Of a stretch of 64,000 nucleotides of DNA, positions 29,344-39,911 are shown one piece after another. This DNA comes from Burkholderia anthina (lineage in GTDB: Bacteria > Pseudomonadota > Gammaproteobacteria > Burkholderiales > Burkholderiaceae), in contig NZ_CM003768.1 of NCBI RefSeq assembly GCF_001547525.1, forward strand, positions 248,001 to 312,000. Reading direction: 5' to 3'. The notes below the pieces were generated by a model. It was not told where the DNA came from and did no database searches. It was given only the letters and a program-made list of their open reading frames with translations. The translations under genes were made by a program, and so were the position numbers. How positions within the stretch are numbered: position 1 is the stretch's first letter; each line of letters opens with the position of its first letter.

Positions 29344-30753
29344 TCACGGATAGAAGATCTGGACGCGGAAATTCGAGGCCGGCGTGCCGTTCGTTTCGAG
29401 GCGGACGACCATCGTCTGCGTCGTGCCGGGCGGCAGCCCGGCGTCGATCGGCGTGCCCGGGCGCACGTAGTCGCGCGGCGCGAGCACGCGACGCACGGTG
29501 ACGTGGTTGGTGTCGTCGAGCAGCGTGAGTTCGAGCGACGGGTACGCGAGCGCGACGCGGTAGCGGTTCGTCAGCGGCACCTTCAGTTCGAGCTCGCGCG
29601 GGCCGTCGAGCTGGCGCAGGTCGGTCGCGTCGAGCCGCAATCCGTCGATCGCGCGCGGCGGCGTGACCATGCAGCCGAGCGGCGCGCACGCCTGCCGGAA
29701 CCAGCCCTGCGTGGCGGGCCAGTAGATCATCAGCGTTTCGCGCTGCCACCACGCCAGTTGCGCGGCGAGCAGGGCGACCAGCGCGGCCGCGACGAGGCCG
29801 CCGAAAAAGCCGCCGAGCATCCCGCGCCGCTGCGGCGCGCGCGTCTCGCGCGTGACGGCGAAGTGCGGACGATCGTCATCGGTCGGTGCGGTGGGGAACG
29901 GGACGGCCAGTTGGACGGCCGGCTGGGCGTCTGGCTGGGCGTCTGGCTGGATGATCGGTTCGTCGGCCGCTGCTGTCGTCGGGGCCTTGTCGTGCCGGGC
30001 GAAGGGATCGGGTTCCGATGCGGTTTCGGTTTCGGTAACGGCCGGCGCGGGCCTGAACGCAAAGCGCGGTTCGCGCGGCGCGCGTTCGTCGTCGGGCGCC
30101 GCGAAGTGCGCGGGCACGACGGGCTCGACCGGTTCGGCGGCGGTTTCCGTTTCGGGCGGCAGGTGAGCGACGAAGCGCGGCTCGCGCGGATCGCGCTCGA
30201 CGGGCGCGGGCGACGACGCGGCTTCCCCGGTCTCCTGCGGTTCGTGCGGTTGCGGCGAATGCGGTTCGGCCGGTTGCTCGACAACTGCCGAGGCATCGAG
30301 CTCGGCCGGAGACGACGCGAACGGCTCGGGCGTACCCGACAGGTGGACGACGCCGGCTTCCGTGGACGGGAGCGAGAGCGGTATCAGCGGTTCGGTGCGC
30401 ACGGTCTCGGCGCTGTGCTGCAGCGACGGATCGACGCCGCCGTCGAGCCACGGCGCCCACATGTCCCAGCCTTCCGGCTTGTAATCGGCGCCGGTCGGCA
30501 ATTCGGGCGGCGCGTCGGAGGTGAACAGCCGAGCCGGGGCGGCCTGCTGGCGTGCGTCGCCGCCCTGCGGCGCGGCAGCCGGTTCGGTCAAGGCCGGCTC
30601 GGGCTGCCGCGCGTACTCGGGAACGAGCGATTCGGCGGCGTTGAAGACTTCGTGGCAATGCCCGCAGCGCACGAGCCCCTGGTGCAGCGAGAGCTGTTCC
30701 TGCTGCAGCCGGAAGACGGTTTCGCAATGAGGGCAGCGCGTCGCAAGAAGCAT
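29344..30753 (-). CDS. MJ0042-type zinc-ribbon membrane protein with DUF3426
   Basis: 469 aa. N-terminal zinc ribbon CPHC (residues 7-10) and CGHC (about 30-33) of the zinc_ribbon_4/5 (MJ0042) type. A long disordered segment of about 270 residues rich in Pro, Glu and Ala follows, then one transmembrane helix near residue 325 ([21 protein letters not shown]), then a C-terminal DUF3426 domain (about 345-469) on the far side of the membrane. The function is unknown. It is 45 nt downstream of prmA and keeps that position in Burkholderiales. The linker carries small PDAQ-type repeats. Confidence 0.82.
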   Translation of the reverse strand: MLLATRCPHCETVFRLQQEQLSLHQGLVRCGHCHEVFNAAESLVPEYARQPEPALTEPAAAPQGGDARQQAAPARLFTSDAPPELPTGADYKPEGWDMWAPWLDGGVDPSLQHSAETVRTEPLIPLSLPSTEAGVVHLSGTPEPFASSPAELDASAVVEQPAEPHSPQPHEPQETGEAASSPAPVERDPREPRFVAHLPPETETAAEPVEPVVPAHFAAPDDERAPREPRFAFRPAPAVTETETASEPDPFARHDKAPTTAAADEPIIQPDAQPDAQPAVQLAVPFPTAPTDDDRPHFAVTRETRAPQRRGMLGGFFGGLVAAALVALLAAQLAWWQRETLMIYWPATQGWFRQACAPLGCMVTPPRAIDGLRLDATDLRQLDGPRELELKVPLTNRYRVALAYPSLELTLLDDTNHVTVRRVLAPRDYVRPGTPIDAGLPPGTTQTMVVRLETNGTPASNFRVQIFYP

Positions 30754-30798
30754 GTCGAGCCGGGCGGCCTGCTGGCCAGAGTGAAGGACAGCGCTATT

Positions 30799-31701
30799 CT
30801 AATGGCTTTCGCGGCGGGTTCCGGCGAGGCATACCCAACCTTCGTGCTCGCGCCAGACCGAGATGTCGACGTAGCGCGCATAGACGGCCGCCACTTCGTC
30901 GGCCTGGCGCGCGAGCACGCCGGACAGCGCGATGCGCCCGCCCGGCTTGACCTTCGACGCGAGCATCGAGGCCATCAGCTTCAGCGGGTTCGACAGGATG
31001 TTCGCGACGACGATGTCGAATTCGCCGTCCGGGCAGGCGTCGGGCAGCCCGTACGTGACTTCCGCGCGGTTGCGTTCGCTGTTCTGGCGCGCCGATTCGA
31101 CCGCCTGCGGATCGATGTCGATGCCGATCACGGGGTTCGCCCCGCATTTCTTCGCGAGGATCGCGAGGATGCCCGAACCGCAGCCGTAGTCGAGCACCGA
31201 CTGGCCCGGCTTCACCGACTGCTCGAGCCATTCCATGCACAGCCGGGTAGTAGGGTGGCTGCCGGTGCCGAACGCGAGGCCCGGATCGAGCTCGAGGACG
31301 AGCGCATCGGGATCGGGCGCATCGTGCCACGACGGCACGACCCAGATCCGCTCGCCGATCGGGATCGGCTCGAACTGCGACTGCGTGAGCCGCACCCAGT
31401 CCTGCTCCTCGACTTCGCGCACGACGAACTTCGGCGTCTCGGCGATGCCGATCTCGTTCGCGGCCGCCGCGAGCAGCACGGCCGGCTCGTGGTCGGCCGA
31501 CAGCAGCGCGACCACGCGCGAGTGCTGCCACGCGGTGCGATCGGGCACGAGGCCCGGCTCGCCGAAGAGCGGCTGTTCGTCGGGCGTGTCGGCGTCGGCG
31601 TCCTCGACGGACACCGACAGCGCGCCGAGCTCGAGCAGCGCGTCGGACAGGGCCTCCGCATGCTCGCGGGCCAGTTCGACGACGAGTTCGCGATAACTCA
31701 T
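30799..31701 (-). CDS. prmA: Ribosomal protein L11 methyltransferase
   Basis: 300 aa, starting [18 protein letters not shown]. An N-terminal substrate-recognition domain (1-about 100) is followed by a Rossmann methyltransferase with motif [14 protein letters not shown] and the motif IV segment [21 protein letters not shown] before motif I is the PrmA signature. It trimethylates L11 with S-adenosylmethionine. The start is 2 nt from the accC stop, so it is probably co-transcribed with accBC. Confidence 0.94.
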   Translation of the reverse strand: MSYRELVVELAREHAEALSDALLELGALSVSVEDADADTPDEQPLFGEPGLVPDRTAWQHSRVVALLSADHEPAVLLAAAANEIGIAETPKFVVREVEEQDWVRLTQSQFEPIPIGERIWVVPSWHDAPDPDALVLELDPGLAFGTGSHPTTRLCMEWLEQSVKPGQSVLDYGCGSGILAILAKKCGANPVIGIDIDPQAVESARQNSERNRAEVTYGLPDACPDGEFDIVVANILSNPLKLMASMLASKVKPGGRIALSGVLARQADEVAAVYARYVDISVWREHEGWVCLAGTRRESH

Positions 31702-31703
31702 GC

Positions 31704-33071
31704 TTACGCTTCTTCCGGTGCGACCTGCTGCTTCTGCGCGAGCCGGTTTTCGAGGTAGTGGATGCTGGTGCCGCCTTCGACGAACTTCGAGTCGATCATC
31801 AGCTCGCGGTGCAGCGGGATGTTGGTCTGGATGCCTTCGACGACCATTTCCGACAGCGCGATGCGCATCCGGCGGATCGCCTGTTCGCGCGTCGCGCCGT
31901 AGGTGATCAGCTTGCCGATCATCGAATCGTAGTTCGGCGGCACGAAATAACCATTGTATGCGTGCGAATCGACGCGCACGCCGGGGCCGCCCGGCGTATG
32001 CCACGACGTGATCCGGCCCGGCGACGGCGTGAACTTGAACGGATCTTCGGCGTTGATCCGGCATTCGATCGCATGCCCGCGGAACTGGATGTCGCGCTGG
32101 CGCAGCGCAAGCTTCTCGCCGGCCGCGATGCGGATCTGTTCCTGCACGATGTCGACGCCCGTGATCAGCTCCGATACCGGATGCTCGACCTGCACGCGCG
32201 TGTTCATCTCGATGAAGTAGAACTCGCCGTTCTCGTACAGGAATTCGAACGTGCCCGCACCGAGGTAGCCCATCTTCTTGCACGCGTCCGCGCAGCGGTC
32301 GCCGATGCGGTCGATCAGGCGGCGCGGAATGCCGGGCGCCGGCGCTTCCTCGATCACCTTCTGGTGGCGGCGCTGCATCGAGCAGTCGCGCTCGCCGAGC
32401 CAGATCGCGTTCTTGTGCGCGTCCGACAGCACCTGGATCTCGATGTGGCGCGGGTTCTCGAGGAACTTCTCCATGTACACCTGCGGGTTGCCGAACGCAC
32501 GGCCGGCTTCCTCGCGGGTCATGTTGACCGCGTTGACGAGCGCGGCTTCGGTGTGCACGACGCGCATCCCGCGCCCGCCGCCGCCGCCTGCCGCCTTGAT
32601 GATGACCGGATAGCCGATCGCGCGCGCAATCTTGACGATCTCCTTCGGATCGTCCGGCAACGCGCCTTCCGAGCCCGGCACGCACGGCACGCCGGTCTTG
32701 ATCATCGTCTGCTTCGCGGTGACCTTGTCACCCATCATGCGGATCGTTTCCGGACGCGGGCCGATGAACGTGAAGCCCGACTGCTCGACGCGCTCCGCGA
32801 AATCGGCGTTCTCCGACAGGAAGCCGTAGCCGGGGTGGATCGCCTCGGCATCGGTGACTTCCGCGGCGCTGATCAGCGCCGGCATGTTCAGGTAGCTCAG
32901 GTTCGACGGGGCCGGGCCGATGCAGACGGCTTCGTCCGCGAGGCGCACGTACTTGGCTTCCTTGTCGGCTTCCGAGTAGACGACCACCGTCTTGACGCCG
33001 AGTTCGCGGCACGCACGCTGGATGCGCAGCGCGATTTCACCGCGGTTGGCAATGAGGATTTTTTCAAACAT
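31704..33071 (-). CDS. accC: Acetyl-CoA carboxylase, biotin carboxylase subunit
   Basis: 455 aa, starting [17 protein letters not shown]. The ATP-grasp fold has the glycine-rich loop [25 protein letters not shown] with catalytic residues, and the C-terminal [18 protein letters not shown]. It carboxylates biotin carried on AccB in the first half of malonyl-CoA formation for fatty acid synthesis. accB lies 85 nt upstream. Confidence 0.97.
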   Translation of the reverse strand: MFEKILIANRGEIALRIQRACRELGVKTVVVYSEADKEAKYVRLADEAVCIGPAPSNLSYLNMPALISAAEVTDAEAIHPGYGFLSENADFAERVEQSGFTFIGPRPETIRMMGDKVTAKQTMIKTGVPCVPGSEGALPDDPKEIVKIARAIGYPVIIKAAGGGGGRGMRVVHTEAALVNAVNMTREEAGRAFGNPQVYMEKFLENPRHIEIQVLSDAHKNAIWLGERDCSMQRRHQKVIEEAPAPGIPRRLIDRIGDRCADACKKMGYLGAGTFEFLYENGEFYFIEMNTRVQVEHPVSELITGVDIVQEQIRIAAGEKLALRQRDIQFRGHAIECRINAEDPFKFTPSPGRITSWHTPGGPGVRVDSHAYNGYFVPPNYDSMIGKLITYGATREQAIRRMRIALSEMVVEGIQTNIPLHRELMIDSKFVEGGTSIHYLENRLAQKQQVAPEEA

Positions 33072-33156
33072 AGCGAGTATTCGTCTCTTCGAGGGGCGCG
33101 CGAACGGCGCCTGGCGAGCATCGGCGGCGCGCGGCCGGCTGGGCCGCGCGGCGGGC

Positions 33157-33630
33157 TTAGCCGATCACGAAAAGCGGCTGGCCGTATTCGACGGCCTGGC
33201 CGTTCTCGACGAGGATTTCCTTGATCACGCCGGCCTTGTCCGACTCGATCTCGTTGAGCAGCTTCATCGCTTCGATGATGCAGATCGTCTGGCCTTCCTT
33301 GACCGTGTCGCCGGCCTGCACGAACGGGTCGGCGCCCGGCGACGGCGCGCGATAGAACGTGCCGACCATCGGCGACGTCACGACGTGGCCCTGCGGAGCG
33401 GCCGGTGCGGCTGCAGCGCCGGCGGCCGGCGCGGCGGCGCCTTCGGCCGGCAGCGCGGCCGACGGAGCGGGCGCGCTGACTTGCGGGGCATACCCAGCCG
33501 TCGGCTGCACGTAGACCGGCGGCGCGTTCTTGACGATACGCACCTTGCCTTCGCCTTCCGTCACTTCCAGCTCGGAGATGCCGGATTCGGAAACGAGGTC
33601 GATCAGAGTTTTCAGCTTACGAAGATCCAT
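33157..33630 (-). CDS. accB: Acetyl-CoA carboxylase, biotin carboxyl carrier protein
   Basis: 157 aa from the ATG at 33630 ([20 protein letters not shown]), with AAAGGGG upstream. A central Ala/Pro-rich linker (about 45-80) joins the N-terminal part to the biotinyl domain, whose lysine is in [13 protein letters not shown]. The thumb sequence seen in BCCP precedes it ([14 protein letters not shown]). It carries biotin between AccC and the carboxyltransferase. Confidence 0.96.
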   Translation of the reverse strand: MDLRKLKTLIDLVSESGISELEVTEGEGKVRIVKNAPPVYVQPTAGYAPQVSAPAPSAALPAEGAAAPAAGAAAAPAAPQGHVVTSPMVGTFYRAPSPGADPFVQAGDTVKEGQTICIIEAMKLLNEIESDKAGVIKEILVENGQAVEYGQPLFVIG

Positions 33631-33656
33631 CGGGAATTCCCCTTTCAATACGTGAA

Positions 33657-33679
33657 AGCGCCGGTTAGCGGCCGGCGCT
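33657..33679. other. GC-rich stem-loop between aroQ and accB
   Basis: AGCGCCGG (33657-33664) pairs with CCGGCGCT (33672-33679), loop of 7 nt. It has no T run on the minus strand, so it may be an attenuator or RNA-stability element within the aroQ-accBC transcript rather than a full terminator. Confidence 0.5.
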
Positions 33680-33696
33680 GAATCTAGATCGCGAAA

Positions 33697-34149
33697 TCAG
33701 CCGCGCGACGCGCCTTGCAGCTTGTCCAGCGCGTACTCGAGCGCGTACAGATAACCTTTCCAGCCGAGCCCGCAGATCACGCCTTCGGCCTGGTCGGAAA
33801 AGTAGGAGTGGTGCCTGAACGCTTCGCGGCGATGCACGTTCGACAGGTGAACCTCGACGAACGGAATGCCAACACCGGCGATCGCGTCCCGGATCGCAAC
33901 GCTCGTATGCGTATACGCGGCCGGATTGATCAGGATGAAGTCGGTCTGTTCCTCCCGCGCGGCCTGGACGCGGTCGACCAGCGCACCTTCATGGTTGCTC
34001 TGGAACGACGACAGTTCGGCGCCGGCCTCCTGGGCGCGCGCGGCAAGCGCCTGATCGATCTGCGCAAGCGTGACGCGGCCGTACACCTCCGGTTCCCGGG
34101 TGCCGAGAAGGTTCAGGTTGGGGCCGTGCAACACCAGCAATCGTGTCAT
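33697..34149 (-). CDS. aroQ: 3-dehydroquinate dehydratase, type II
   Basis: 150 aa. It begins [24 protein letters not shown], with the catalytic tyrosine in the flexible loop. [26 protein letters not shown] and [12 protein letters not shown] are the family motifs, the last with the catalytic histidine. It forms 3-dehydroshikimate as a dodecamer in the shikimate pathway. The aroQ-accB-accC order is widely conserved. Confidence 0.95.
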   Translation of the reverse strand: MTRLLVLHGPNLNLLGTREPEVYGRVTLAQIDQALAARAQEAGAELSSFQSNHEGALVDRVQAAREEQTDFILINPAAYTHTSVAIRDAIAGVGIPFVEVHLSNVHRREAFRHHSYFSDQAEGVICGLGWKGYLYALEYALDKLQGASRG

Positions 34150-34343
34150 GGTCGCTTCTATTTCTGCGGAATTGCGCGAACTTTAGCGCTATTTAGAGAA
34201 ATTTGTCTAGTTTTGCCGAACGGCCAGACGCGTCGGACCCGCAAGAATTACCGGTGCGGATGCAAAGTATCGGCGAATTCACGCGAAATTGCGGCGAATG
34301 AACGGCAAATCCCCGCGAACGCGCAGGCCGCCGCTTGCGCGGA

Positions 34344-34895
34344 TTACAGCGCGTCGAGCGTCTTTTTCAGCTCGGCCGGCTGGATTTGTCCTAATTTTGT
34401 CTCGCGGATCTTGCCGGTTTCGTCGATGACGACGGTAAACGGCAGCGCGCCGGCGGTATTTCCGAAATTGCGGGCCAGATCGGCGCCCGCATAGCCACTG
34501 ACGAAGACCGGGTAATCGACCTTCACCTTCTGCAGGAAATTCTTCACGTTCTGCTCGGAATCCACGCCGATTCCGACGAAGCGGATGCCTTTCTGCTTGT
34601 ACTGATGCGACAGCGCGACGAGCTCGGGCATTTCCTCGACGCACGGGCCGCACCACGACGCCCAGAAATTGACGACGACTTTCTGGCCCTTGAAGGCGGC
34701 CAGCGTGGCCGGCTTGCCGTCGACGCCGGTGAGCGACGACGCCCACAGCTGGTCGACCGGACTGCCGTGGGCGGCCGGCGCGGCGACGGCGACGCCGTCG
34801 TCGGTCGTGCCGCGGAACCAGTGGCCGGCGGCGATCCCGCCGGCAACGGCGGCGGCCGCGACCACCGCGAGCGCCAACATGCGTTTCATCATCAT
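34344..34895 (-). CDS. TlpA/ResA-like periplasmic thiol-disulfide oxidoreductase
   Basis: 183 aa. Three consecutive ATG codons (34895, 34892, 34889) make the exact start uncertain. An N-terminal membrane anchor or signal (residues 5-24) precedes a thioredoxin fold with NFWASWCGPC (C82, C85). The cis-proline region is GALPFTVVIDETG. Such proteins reduce disulfides in the periplasm, for example in apocytochrome c or copper chaperones. The specific partner is not evident. It is 7 nt downstream of the conserved hypothetical gene and upstream of aroQ. Confidence 0.85.
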   Translation of the reverse strand: MMMKRMLALAVVAAAAVAGGIAAGHWFRGTTDDGVAVAAPAAHGSPVDQLWASSLTGVDGKPATLAAFKGQKVVVNFWASWCGPCVEEMPELVALSHQYKQKGIRFVGIGVDSEQNVKNFLQKVKVDYPVFVSGYAGADLARNFGNTAGALPFTVVIDETGKIRETKLGQIQPAELKKTLDAL

Positions 34896-34902
34896 CGTTG
34901 AA

Positions 34903-35547
34903 TCATTCCGGTTCGGAAGGGGCCTCGCCTGCCGCGACGAGTGCGCGCAGCGCGGCGGCGTCCGCGCGGGCGACGCGGCCGCGCGCGTCGGCCTTCACCG
35001 CGCCGCGCAGGTCGTCGCTCGCATACAGCGCGAGATGGATGCCGATCGCGTCCACGTCGCGCCGCGGGCGCCACAGGAAACTGAGCGTCTCGACGTCGCC
35101 GCGGCCCGCGAAATGCCGCGTCTCGGACACGTCGTACTGGACGTTCTGGTTCAGCAGGTAGATCGCGACGTCCTTCGGGTTGTCGGTGAATGCCTGCAAA
35201 TGGATATCCGAATGCGCGTTCGCGGTGCCGTTCAGCACGGCGCCCGTCACGTAAGGATGGAACTCGGCGAGCCGGCGCATCCAGTCGAGCGCGATCTCGC
35301 GCAGGCGGCGCAGTTCGTCCGGCTGCGTGTCGCTCTGGAACAGCGCGAGGTACTCGCGCAGTTCTTCCTCGATCTGGTCGTTATCCGGCAGCCATTCGCC
35401 CGCAACGCGCGAATCGCCCAGCAACTGGCGCGCGGCCTTGCGTTTCGCGCCGGCGTAGTCCAGCCCGTCCTCCGCGATCAGGCGGGCGGCGGACTGGGCG
35501 ATTTCCTCGCGGACGCGCCGCGGGTCGACAAGAGGTTTGCGAGACAT
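34903..35547 (-). CDS. Conserved hypothetical protein with nucleotidyltransferase-like segment
   Basis: 214 aa; I do not recognise a named family. The N-terminal 45 residues (REEIAQSAARLIAEDGLDYAG) look like the first helices of a TetR-type domain, but no recognition helix is clear. The middle reads YVTGAVLNGTANAHSDIHL followed by FTDNPKDVAIYLLNQ, which recalls the G-x(n)-D-h-D strand of nucleotidyltransferases, with His replacing the second acidic residue. It is co-directional with the TlpA-like gene and probably cytoplasmic. Confidence 0.6.
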   Translation of the reverse strand: MSRKPLVDPRRVREEIAQSAARLIAEDGLDYAGAKRKAARQLLGDSRVAGEWLPDNDQIEEELREYLALFQSDTQPDELRRLREIALDWMRRLAEFHPYVTGAVLNGTANAHSDIHLQAFTDNPKDVAIYLLNQNVQYDVSETRHFAGRGDVETLSFLWRPRRDVDAIGIHLALYASDDLRGAVKADARGRVARADAAALRALVAAGEAPSEPE

Positions 35548-35794
35548 GATCCGGCAATCATACTCGATCGTCGCGGCGCCCGAGCACGGGTGCGGCGGCC
35601 CGCCGCCCGAGGGTGACGGTGCCGTTCGCCCGCATCGTTCGGGCCGCCGGGCATCGCAGGCCGTCAGTTACAATAGTGCTCTTTTGTGTCGCGGCCAGGT
35701 CGTTGGCCGGGCGCCGGCCGCACGGCCTCGCCGGCGCGCCGCACACGCATCCTTTCCGAATCGACGGCGCCCGGCGGCGCGAAAGCATTCATCT

Positions 35795-37180
35795 ATGCAC
35801 ATCCACATTCTTGGCATCTGCGGCACCTTCATGGGCGGTCTCGCCGTACTCGCACGCGCGGCGGGCCACACGGTGACGGGTTGCGACGCGGGCGTCTATC
35901 CGCCGATGAGCACGCAGCTCGAGGCGCAGGGCATCACGCTGATCGAGGGCTACGGCGCCGAGCAGATCGACCTGAAGCCGGACCTGTTCGTGATCGGCAA
36001 CGTCGTCACGCGCGGCAATCCGCTGATGGAGGCGATCCTCGATCGCGGCCTGCCTTACGTGTCCGGCCCGCAGTGGCTCGGCGCGCACGTGCTGGCCGGC
36101 AAGTGGGTGCTCGCCGTGGCGGGCACGCACGGCAAGACGACCACGTCGTCGATGCTCGCGTGGCTGCTGGAGGACGCGGGGCTCAACCCGGGGTTCCTGA
36201 TCGGCGGCGTGCCGCTGAACTTCGGCGTGTCCGCGCGGCTCACCGATTCGAGCTTCTTCGTGATCGAGGCCGACGAGTACGACACGGCATTCTTCGACAA
36301 GCGCTCGAAGTTCGTGCACTACCGGCCGCGCACCGCGGTGCTGAACAACCTGGAATTCGATCACGCCGACATCTTCCCCGATCTTGCCGCGATCGAGACG
36401 CAATTCCATCATCTGGTGCGCACCGTGCCCGGCGTCGGGCGGATCGTCACGAACGGCCGCTCCGACGCGCTCGAGCGCGTGCTGGCGCGCGGCTGCTGGA
36501 GCGAGGTCGAACGCTTCGGCGTCGACGGCGGCTGGCAGGCGCTGCCGGCCGAGGACGGCGTGCCGGTGGACGAACGCTTCGCGGTGTATCGCCAAGCCGA
36601 GCGTGTCGGCGAAGTCGCGTGGCAGGTGCAGGGCGACCACAACCGGATGAACGCGCTCGCGGCGATCGCCGCCGCGCGCCACGTCGGCGTGCCGCCCGCG
36701 CAGGCGGCGGCTTCGCTCGCCTCGTTCCGCAACGTGAAGCGCCGCATGGAAGTGCGCGGCAGCGTGGACGGCGTGACCGTCTATGACGATTTCGCCCACC
36801 ATCCGACCGCGATCGACACCACGATCGCCGGCCTTCGCGCGCGCATCGGCCGCAAGAATGCCCGCATCCTCGCGGTGCTGGAGCCGCGCTCGAACACGAT
36901 GAAGCTCGGCGTGATGAAGTCGCAATTGCCGTCGAGCCTCGCCGACGCCGATCTCGTGTTCGGCTACGGCGCGCCGACCGGGCGCGATGCGCTCGGCTGG
37001 AATCTTGCCGAAGCGCTCGCGCCGCTGGGCGAGCGTGCGCGCGCATTCGACGACCTGCACGTGCTGGTGAAGGCGGTGGTCGAGGCCGCGCGCCCGGGCG
37101 ACCACGTGCTCGTGATGAGCAACGGCAGTTTCGGCGGCGTGCACCAGAAGCTGCTCGACGCGCTCGGGAGCCGCACGTGA
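35795..37180 (+). CDS. mpl: UDP-N-acetylmuramate:L-alanyl-gamma-D-glutamyl-meso-diaminopimelate ligase
   Basis: 461 aa, starting MHIHILGICGTFMGGLAVLA, the Mpl N-terminal Rossmann signature. The Mur-ligase P-loop is GTHGKTT at 110-116. EADEYDTAFFDKRSKF and DDFAHHPTAI are typical of Mpl/MurC. Mpl attaches recycled tripeptide to UDP-MurNAc in the cytoplasm and so complements the AmpD route encoded elsewhere in this window. Its stop overlaps the GTG start of the next gene. Confidence 0.94.
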   Translation: MHIHILGICGTFMGGLAVLARAAGHTVTGCDAGVYPPMSTQLEAQGITLIEGYGAEQIDLKPDLFVIGNVVTRGNPLMEAILDRGLPYVSGPQWLGAHVLAGKWVLAVAGTHGKTTTSSMLAWLLEDAGLNPGFLIGGVPLNFGVSARLTDSSFFVIEADEYDTAFFDKRSKFVHYRPRTAVLNNLEFDHADIFPDLAAIETQFHHLVRTVPGVGRIVTNGRSDALERVLARGCWSEVERFGVDGGWQALPAEDGVPVDERFAVYRQAERVGEVAWQVQGDHNRMNALAAIAAARHVGVPPAQAAASLASFRNVKRRMEVRGSVDGVTVYDDFAHHPTAIDTTIAGLRARIGRKNARILAVLEPRSNTMKLGVMKSQLPSSLADADLVFGYGAPTGRDALGWNLAEALAPLGERARAFDDLHVLVKAVVEAARPGDHVLVMSNGSFGGVHQKLLDALGSRT

Positions 37181-37746
37181 TCCTGTATCTGCACGGCTTC
37201 CGGTCGTCGCCGGAATCGCAGAAGTCGCGGCTGCTCGCCGCACGGATGGCCGAACTCGGCCGCACCGGCGAGTGGCGGTGCCCGTCGCTGTCGGTGTCGC
37301 CGCTCGACGCGATCGCGATCGCGGAAGCCGAGGTCGCGGGCGCGCGCGACGTGACCGTGATCGGCAGCTCGCTCGGCGGGTATTACGCGACGTGGCTCGC
37401 CGAAAAGCATGGCTGGAAAGCCGTGCTGCTGAATCCGGCGATCGTGCCGCAGCGCGATCTCGAACAGCATCTGGGCGAGCAGCCGCTGTGGCACGGCGGC
37501 GGCACAATCGTCGTCGAGCGCCGCCACCTGCACGAACTCGACGCGCTGCGCGTGCCGGCGATCACGCGCGCCGACCGCTACTATCTGTTCGCGGCGACCG
37601 GCGACGAAGTGCTCGATTATCGCGAGATGCTCGCCCATTACCCGGGCGCGAAAACCCGCGTGATCGACGGCAGCGATCACGGGATCAGCGAATTTGCCGA
37701 CTATGTCGACGACGTTCTCGCGTTTTGCGACGGAAAGACGTCATAA
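37177..37746 (+). CDS. YqiA/YcfP-type alpha/beta-fold esterase
   Basis: 189 aa, GTG start at 37177 overlapping the mpl stop (GTGA). MILYLHGFRSSPESQKSR at the N-terminus and the nucleophile elbow GSSLGGYYATWLAEKHG define the YqiA family (UPF0227). The catalytic serine is in GSSLGG, a histidine is in DGSDHGISEF, and the acid is probably the aspartate in ATGDEVLDY. Esterase activity on small esters is known for E. coli YqiA; the natural substrate is unclear. Confidence 0.87.
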   Translation: MILYLHGFRSSPESQKSRLLAARMAELGRTGEWRCPSLSVSPLDAIAIAEAEVAGARDVTVIGSSLGGYYATWLAEKHGWKAVLLNPAIVPQRDLEQHLGEQPLWHGGGTIVVERRHLHELDALRVPAITRADRYYLFAATGDEVLDYREMLAHYPGAKTRVIDGSDHGISEFADYVDDVLAFCDGKTS

Positions 37747-37826
37747 ACCGGCCGCGTGCCGATCGAATCCCCATCATCATGCGGCGCCGCCGACGCGGCG
37801 CCCGGCAGTCTGAACGAGAGTACTGA

Positions 37827-39911
37827 GTGAACGTTTTCTTCGAGGAATCGGGCAGTTTCAAGGCGGGCAGCGTGCTGTCGCGCCAGGGCGACGCATTTCA
37901 GGTCGAGTTGCCCGGCGGGCGGCGCGCGAAGGTGCGCGCGAAAGACGTGCTGATCGAATTCGACAAGCCGGCCGCAAGCGAACTGATGCAGGAGGCCGAC
38001 ACGGCCGCGCAGCAGATCGATCTGGATTTTCTGTGGGAATGCGCGCCGGCCGACGAGTTCGCGTACACGGCGCTGGCCGCCGAATACTTCGGCGCGACGT
38101 ACGGCCCGGTCGAGCGCGCCGCGCTGGTGCTGCGGCTGCACGGCTCGCCCGTCTATTTCCGCCGCAAGGGGCGCGGCCAGTACCAGCGCGCGCCGGAAGA
38201 GCAGCTCAAGATGGCGCTCGCGTCGCTCGAGCGCAAGCGCCAGCAGGCGCTCGTGCAGGCGCAGTATGAAGAGGAACTGAAGGCCGGCAAGCTGCCGGAA
38301 GCGTTCGCGGGCAAGGTGCTCGGGCTGCTGACGCGGCCGGACAAGAATTCGATCGAATACAAGGCGATGGAAGCGGCGGCCGGCGCGCGCGGCGTGTCGC
38401 CGGCGCGGCTGATGCTCGACTGCGGCGGCATCGAGTCGCCGCGTGCGCTGCACGAAGCGCGCTTTCTCGCGGAATTCTTCCCGCACGGCACGGGCTTTCC
38501 GCCCGTCACGGTCGGCCCGCTGCCGGACGACCTGCCGCGCGCGAACGTCGAGGCGTTCTCGATCGACGACATCACGACCACCGAAATCGACGACGCGTTC
38601 TCGGTCGAGCACCTGTCCGACGGCCGGGTGCGGATCGGCGTGCACATCGCGGCGCCGGCGCTCGGCATCGTGCGCGGCGACCCGGTCGACGCGATCGCGC
38701 GTGCGCGCCTGTCGACCGTCTACATGCCGGGCGACAAGATCACGATGCTGCCGGACGACGTGGTGGACGTGTTCACGCTGAAAGAGGGTGACTATCGCCC
38801 GGCGTTGTCGCTGTACATCATCGTCAACCGCGAGACGCAGGAGATCGTCGCGAACGAGACGCGCGCGGAGCTCGTGTTCGTGAAGAGCAACCTGCGCCAC
38901 AACACGCTCGACGAGCTCGTCAATGAAGAGACGCTCGCGGCCGGCACCGGCGACTATCCGCACAAGGACGACATCGCCGTGCTGTGGCCGCTCGCGCAGG
39001 CGCTGTTCGAAAAGCGCCAGGTCGCGCGCGCGGGCTACGGGCTGAAGCGCGAGGTGCAGCGCAACACCGACTACAACTTCTACGTCGAAGGCGAGCACGT
39101 GACGATCACGCCGCGCCGCCGCGGCTCGCCGCTCGACCTGATCGTGTCGGAGCTCGCGATCCTCGCGAACTCGACTTGGGGCGCGTTCCTGCACGACCAT
39201 ACGGTGCCGGGCATCTACCGGTCGCAGCGCGGCTTCGGCGCGCCGGGCCCGAAGCGCACGCGGATGCAGACGACGGCCGCGCCGCACGAAGGCCTCGGCG
39301 TCGCGCAGTACGCATGGAGCACGTCGCCGCTGCGCCGCTACGTCGACCTCGTGAACCAGTGGCAACTGCTCGCGTGCGTGCAGCACGGCGTCACCGCGAA
39401 GCTCGCCGCGCCGTTCAAGCCGAAGGACGCCGATCTCTACGCGGTCGTGCAGGGCTTCGACGATACGTATACGGCCTACGCCGACTACCAGCGCCGGATG
39501 GAGTATTTCTGGTGCCTGCGCTGGCTCGCGCAGGAGCAGAAGAAGCAGGTCGTCGCGAGCGTCGTGAAGGGCGATCTCGTGCGCCTCGAGGAAATCCCGC
39601 TGCTGCTGCACGTGCCGGGGCTCGGCGTGCATGCGCGCGGCACGCGCGTGCTGCTCGACGTGATGTCGCTCGACGAGCTGACGATCGAGGCGTCGGTGCG
39701 GCTCTTGAACGTGCTCGACGCGCCGACCGTGACGAGCGGCGACGCGGCCGACGACGAGGATGACGCCGAAGGCGGCGACGACACGCTGGTCGACGCGCAA
39801 GACGCGTCGGCGCAAGCCGAGGCCGAGGCGCTGGCCGAATCGGGCGACGCGGCGGCAGAGGGCGGCGAGGCCGCGGGCGGCAACGACGGCGAAGCGGGGC
39901 GCGCATCATGA
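37827..39911 (+). CDS. RNase II family (RNB-domain) 3'-5' exoribonuclease
   Basis: 694 aa, GTG start. The RNB catalytic domain starts near residue 240. Metal ligands are D247, D255 and D256 in [33 protein letters not shown], the RNA-binding and catalytic arginine segment, lies near 490. The N-terminal 230 residues do not show the classical cold-shock domains, so this is a variant of RNase II rather than RNase R. The last 60 residues are a highly acidic Asp/Glu/Ala/Gly tail. The stop overlaps the aroE start (ATGA). Confidence 0.88.
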   Translation: MNVFFEESGSFKAGSVLSRQGDAFQVELPGGRRAKVRAKDVLIEFDKPAASELMQEADTAAQQIDLDFLWECAPADEFAYTALAAEYFGATYGPVERAALVLRLHGSPVYFRRKGRGQYQRAPEEQLKMALASLERKRQQALVQAQYEEELKAGKLPEAFAGKVLGLLTRPDKNSIEYKAMEAAAGARGVSPARLMLDCGGIESPRALHEARFLAEFFPHGTGFPPVTVGPLPDDLPRANVEAFSIDDITTTEIDDAFSVEHLSDGRVRIGVHIAAPALGIVRGDPVDAIARARLSTVYMPGDKITMLPDDVVDVFTLKEGDYRPALSLYIIVNRETQEIVANETRAELVFVKSNLRHNTLDELVNEETLAAGTGDYPHKDDIAVLWPLAQALFEKRQVARAGYGLKREVQRNTDYNFYVEGEHVTITPRRRGSPLDLIVSELAILANSTWGAFLHDHTVPGIYRSQRGFGAPGPKRTRMQTTAAPHEGLGVAQYAWSTSPLRRYVDLVNQWQLLACVQHGVTAKLAAPFKPKDADLYAVVQGFDDTYTAYADYQRRMEYFWCLRWLAQEQKKQVVASVVKGDLVRLEEIPLLLHVPGLGVHARGTRVLLDVMSLDELTIEASVRLLNVLDAPTVTSGDAADDEDDAEGGDDTLVDAQDASAQAEAEALAESGDAAAEGGEAAGGNDGEAGRAS

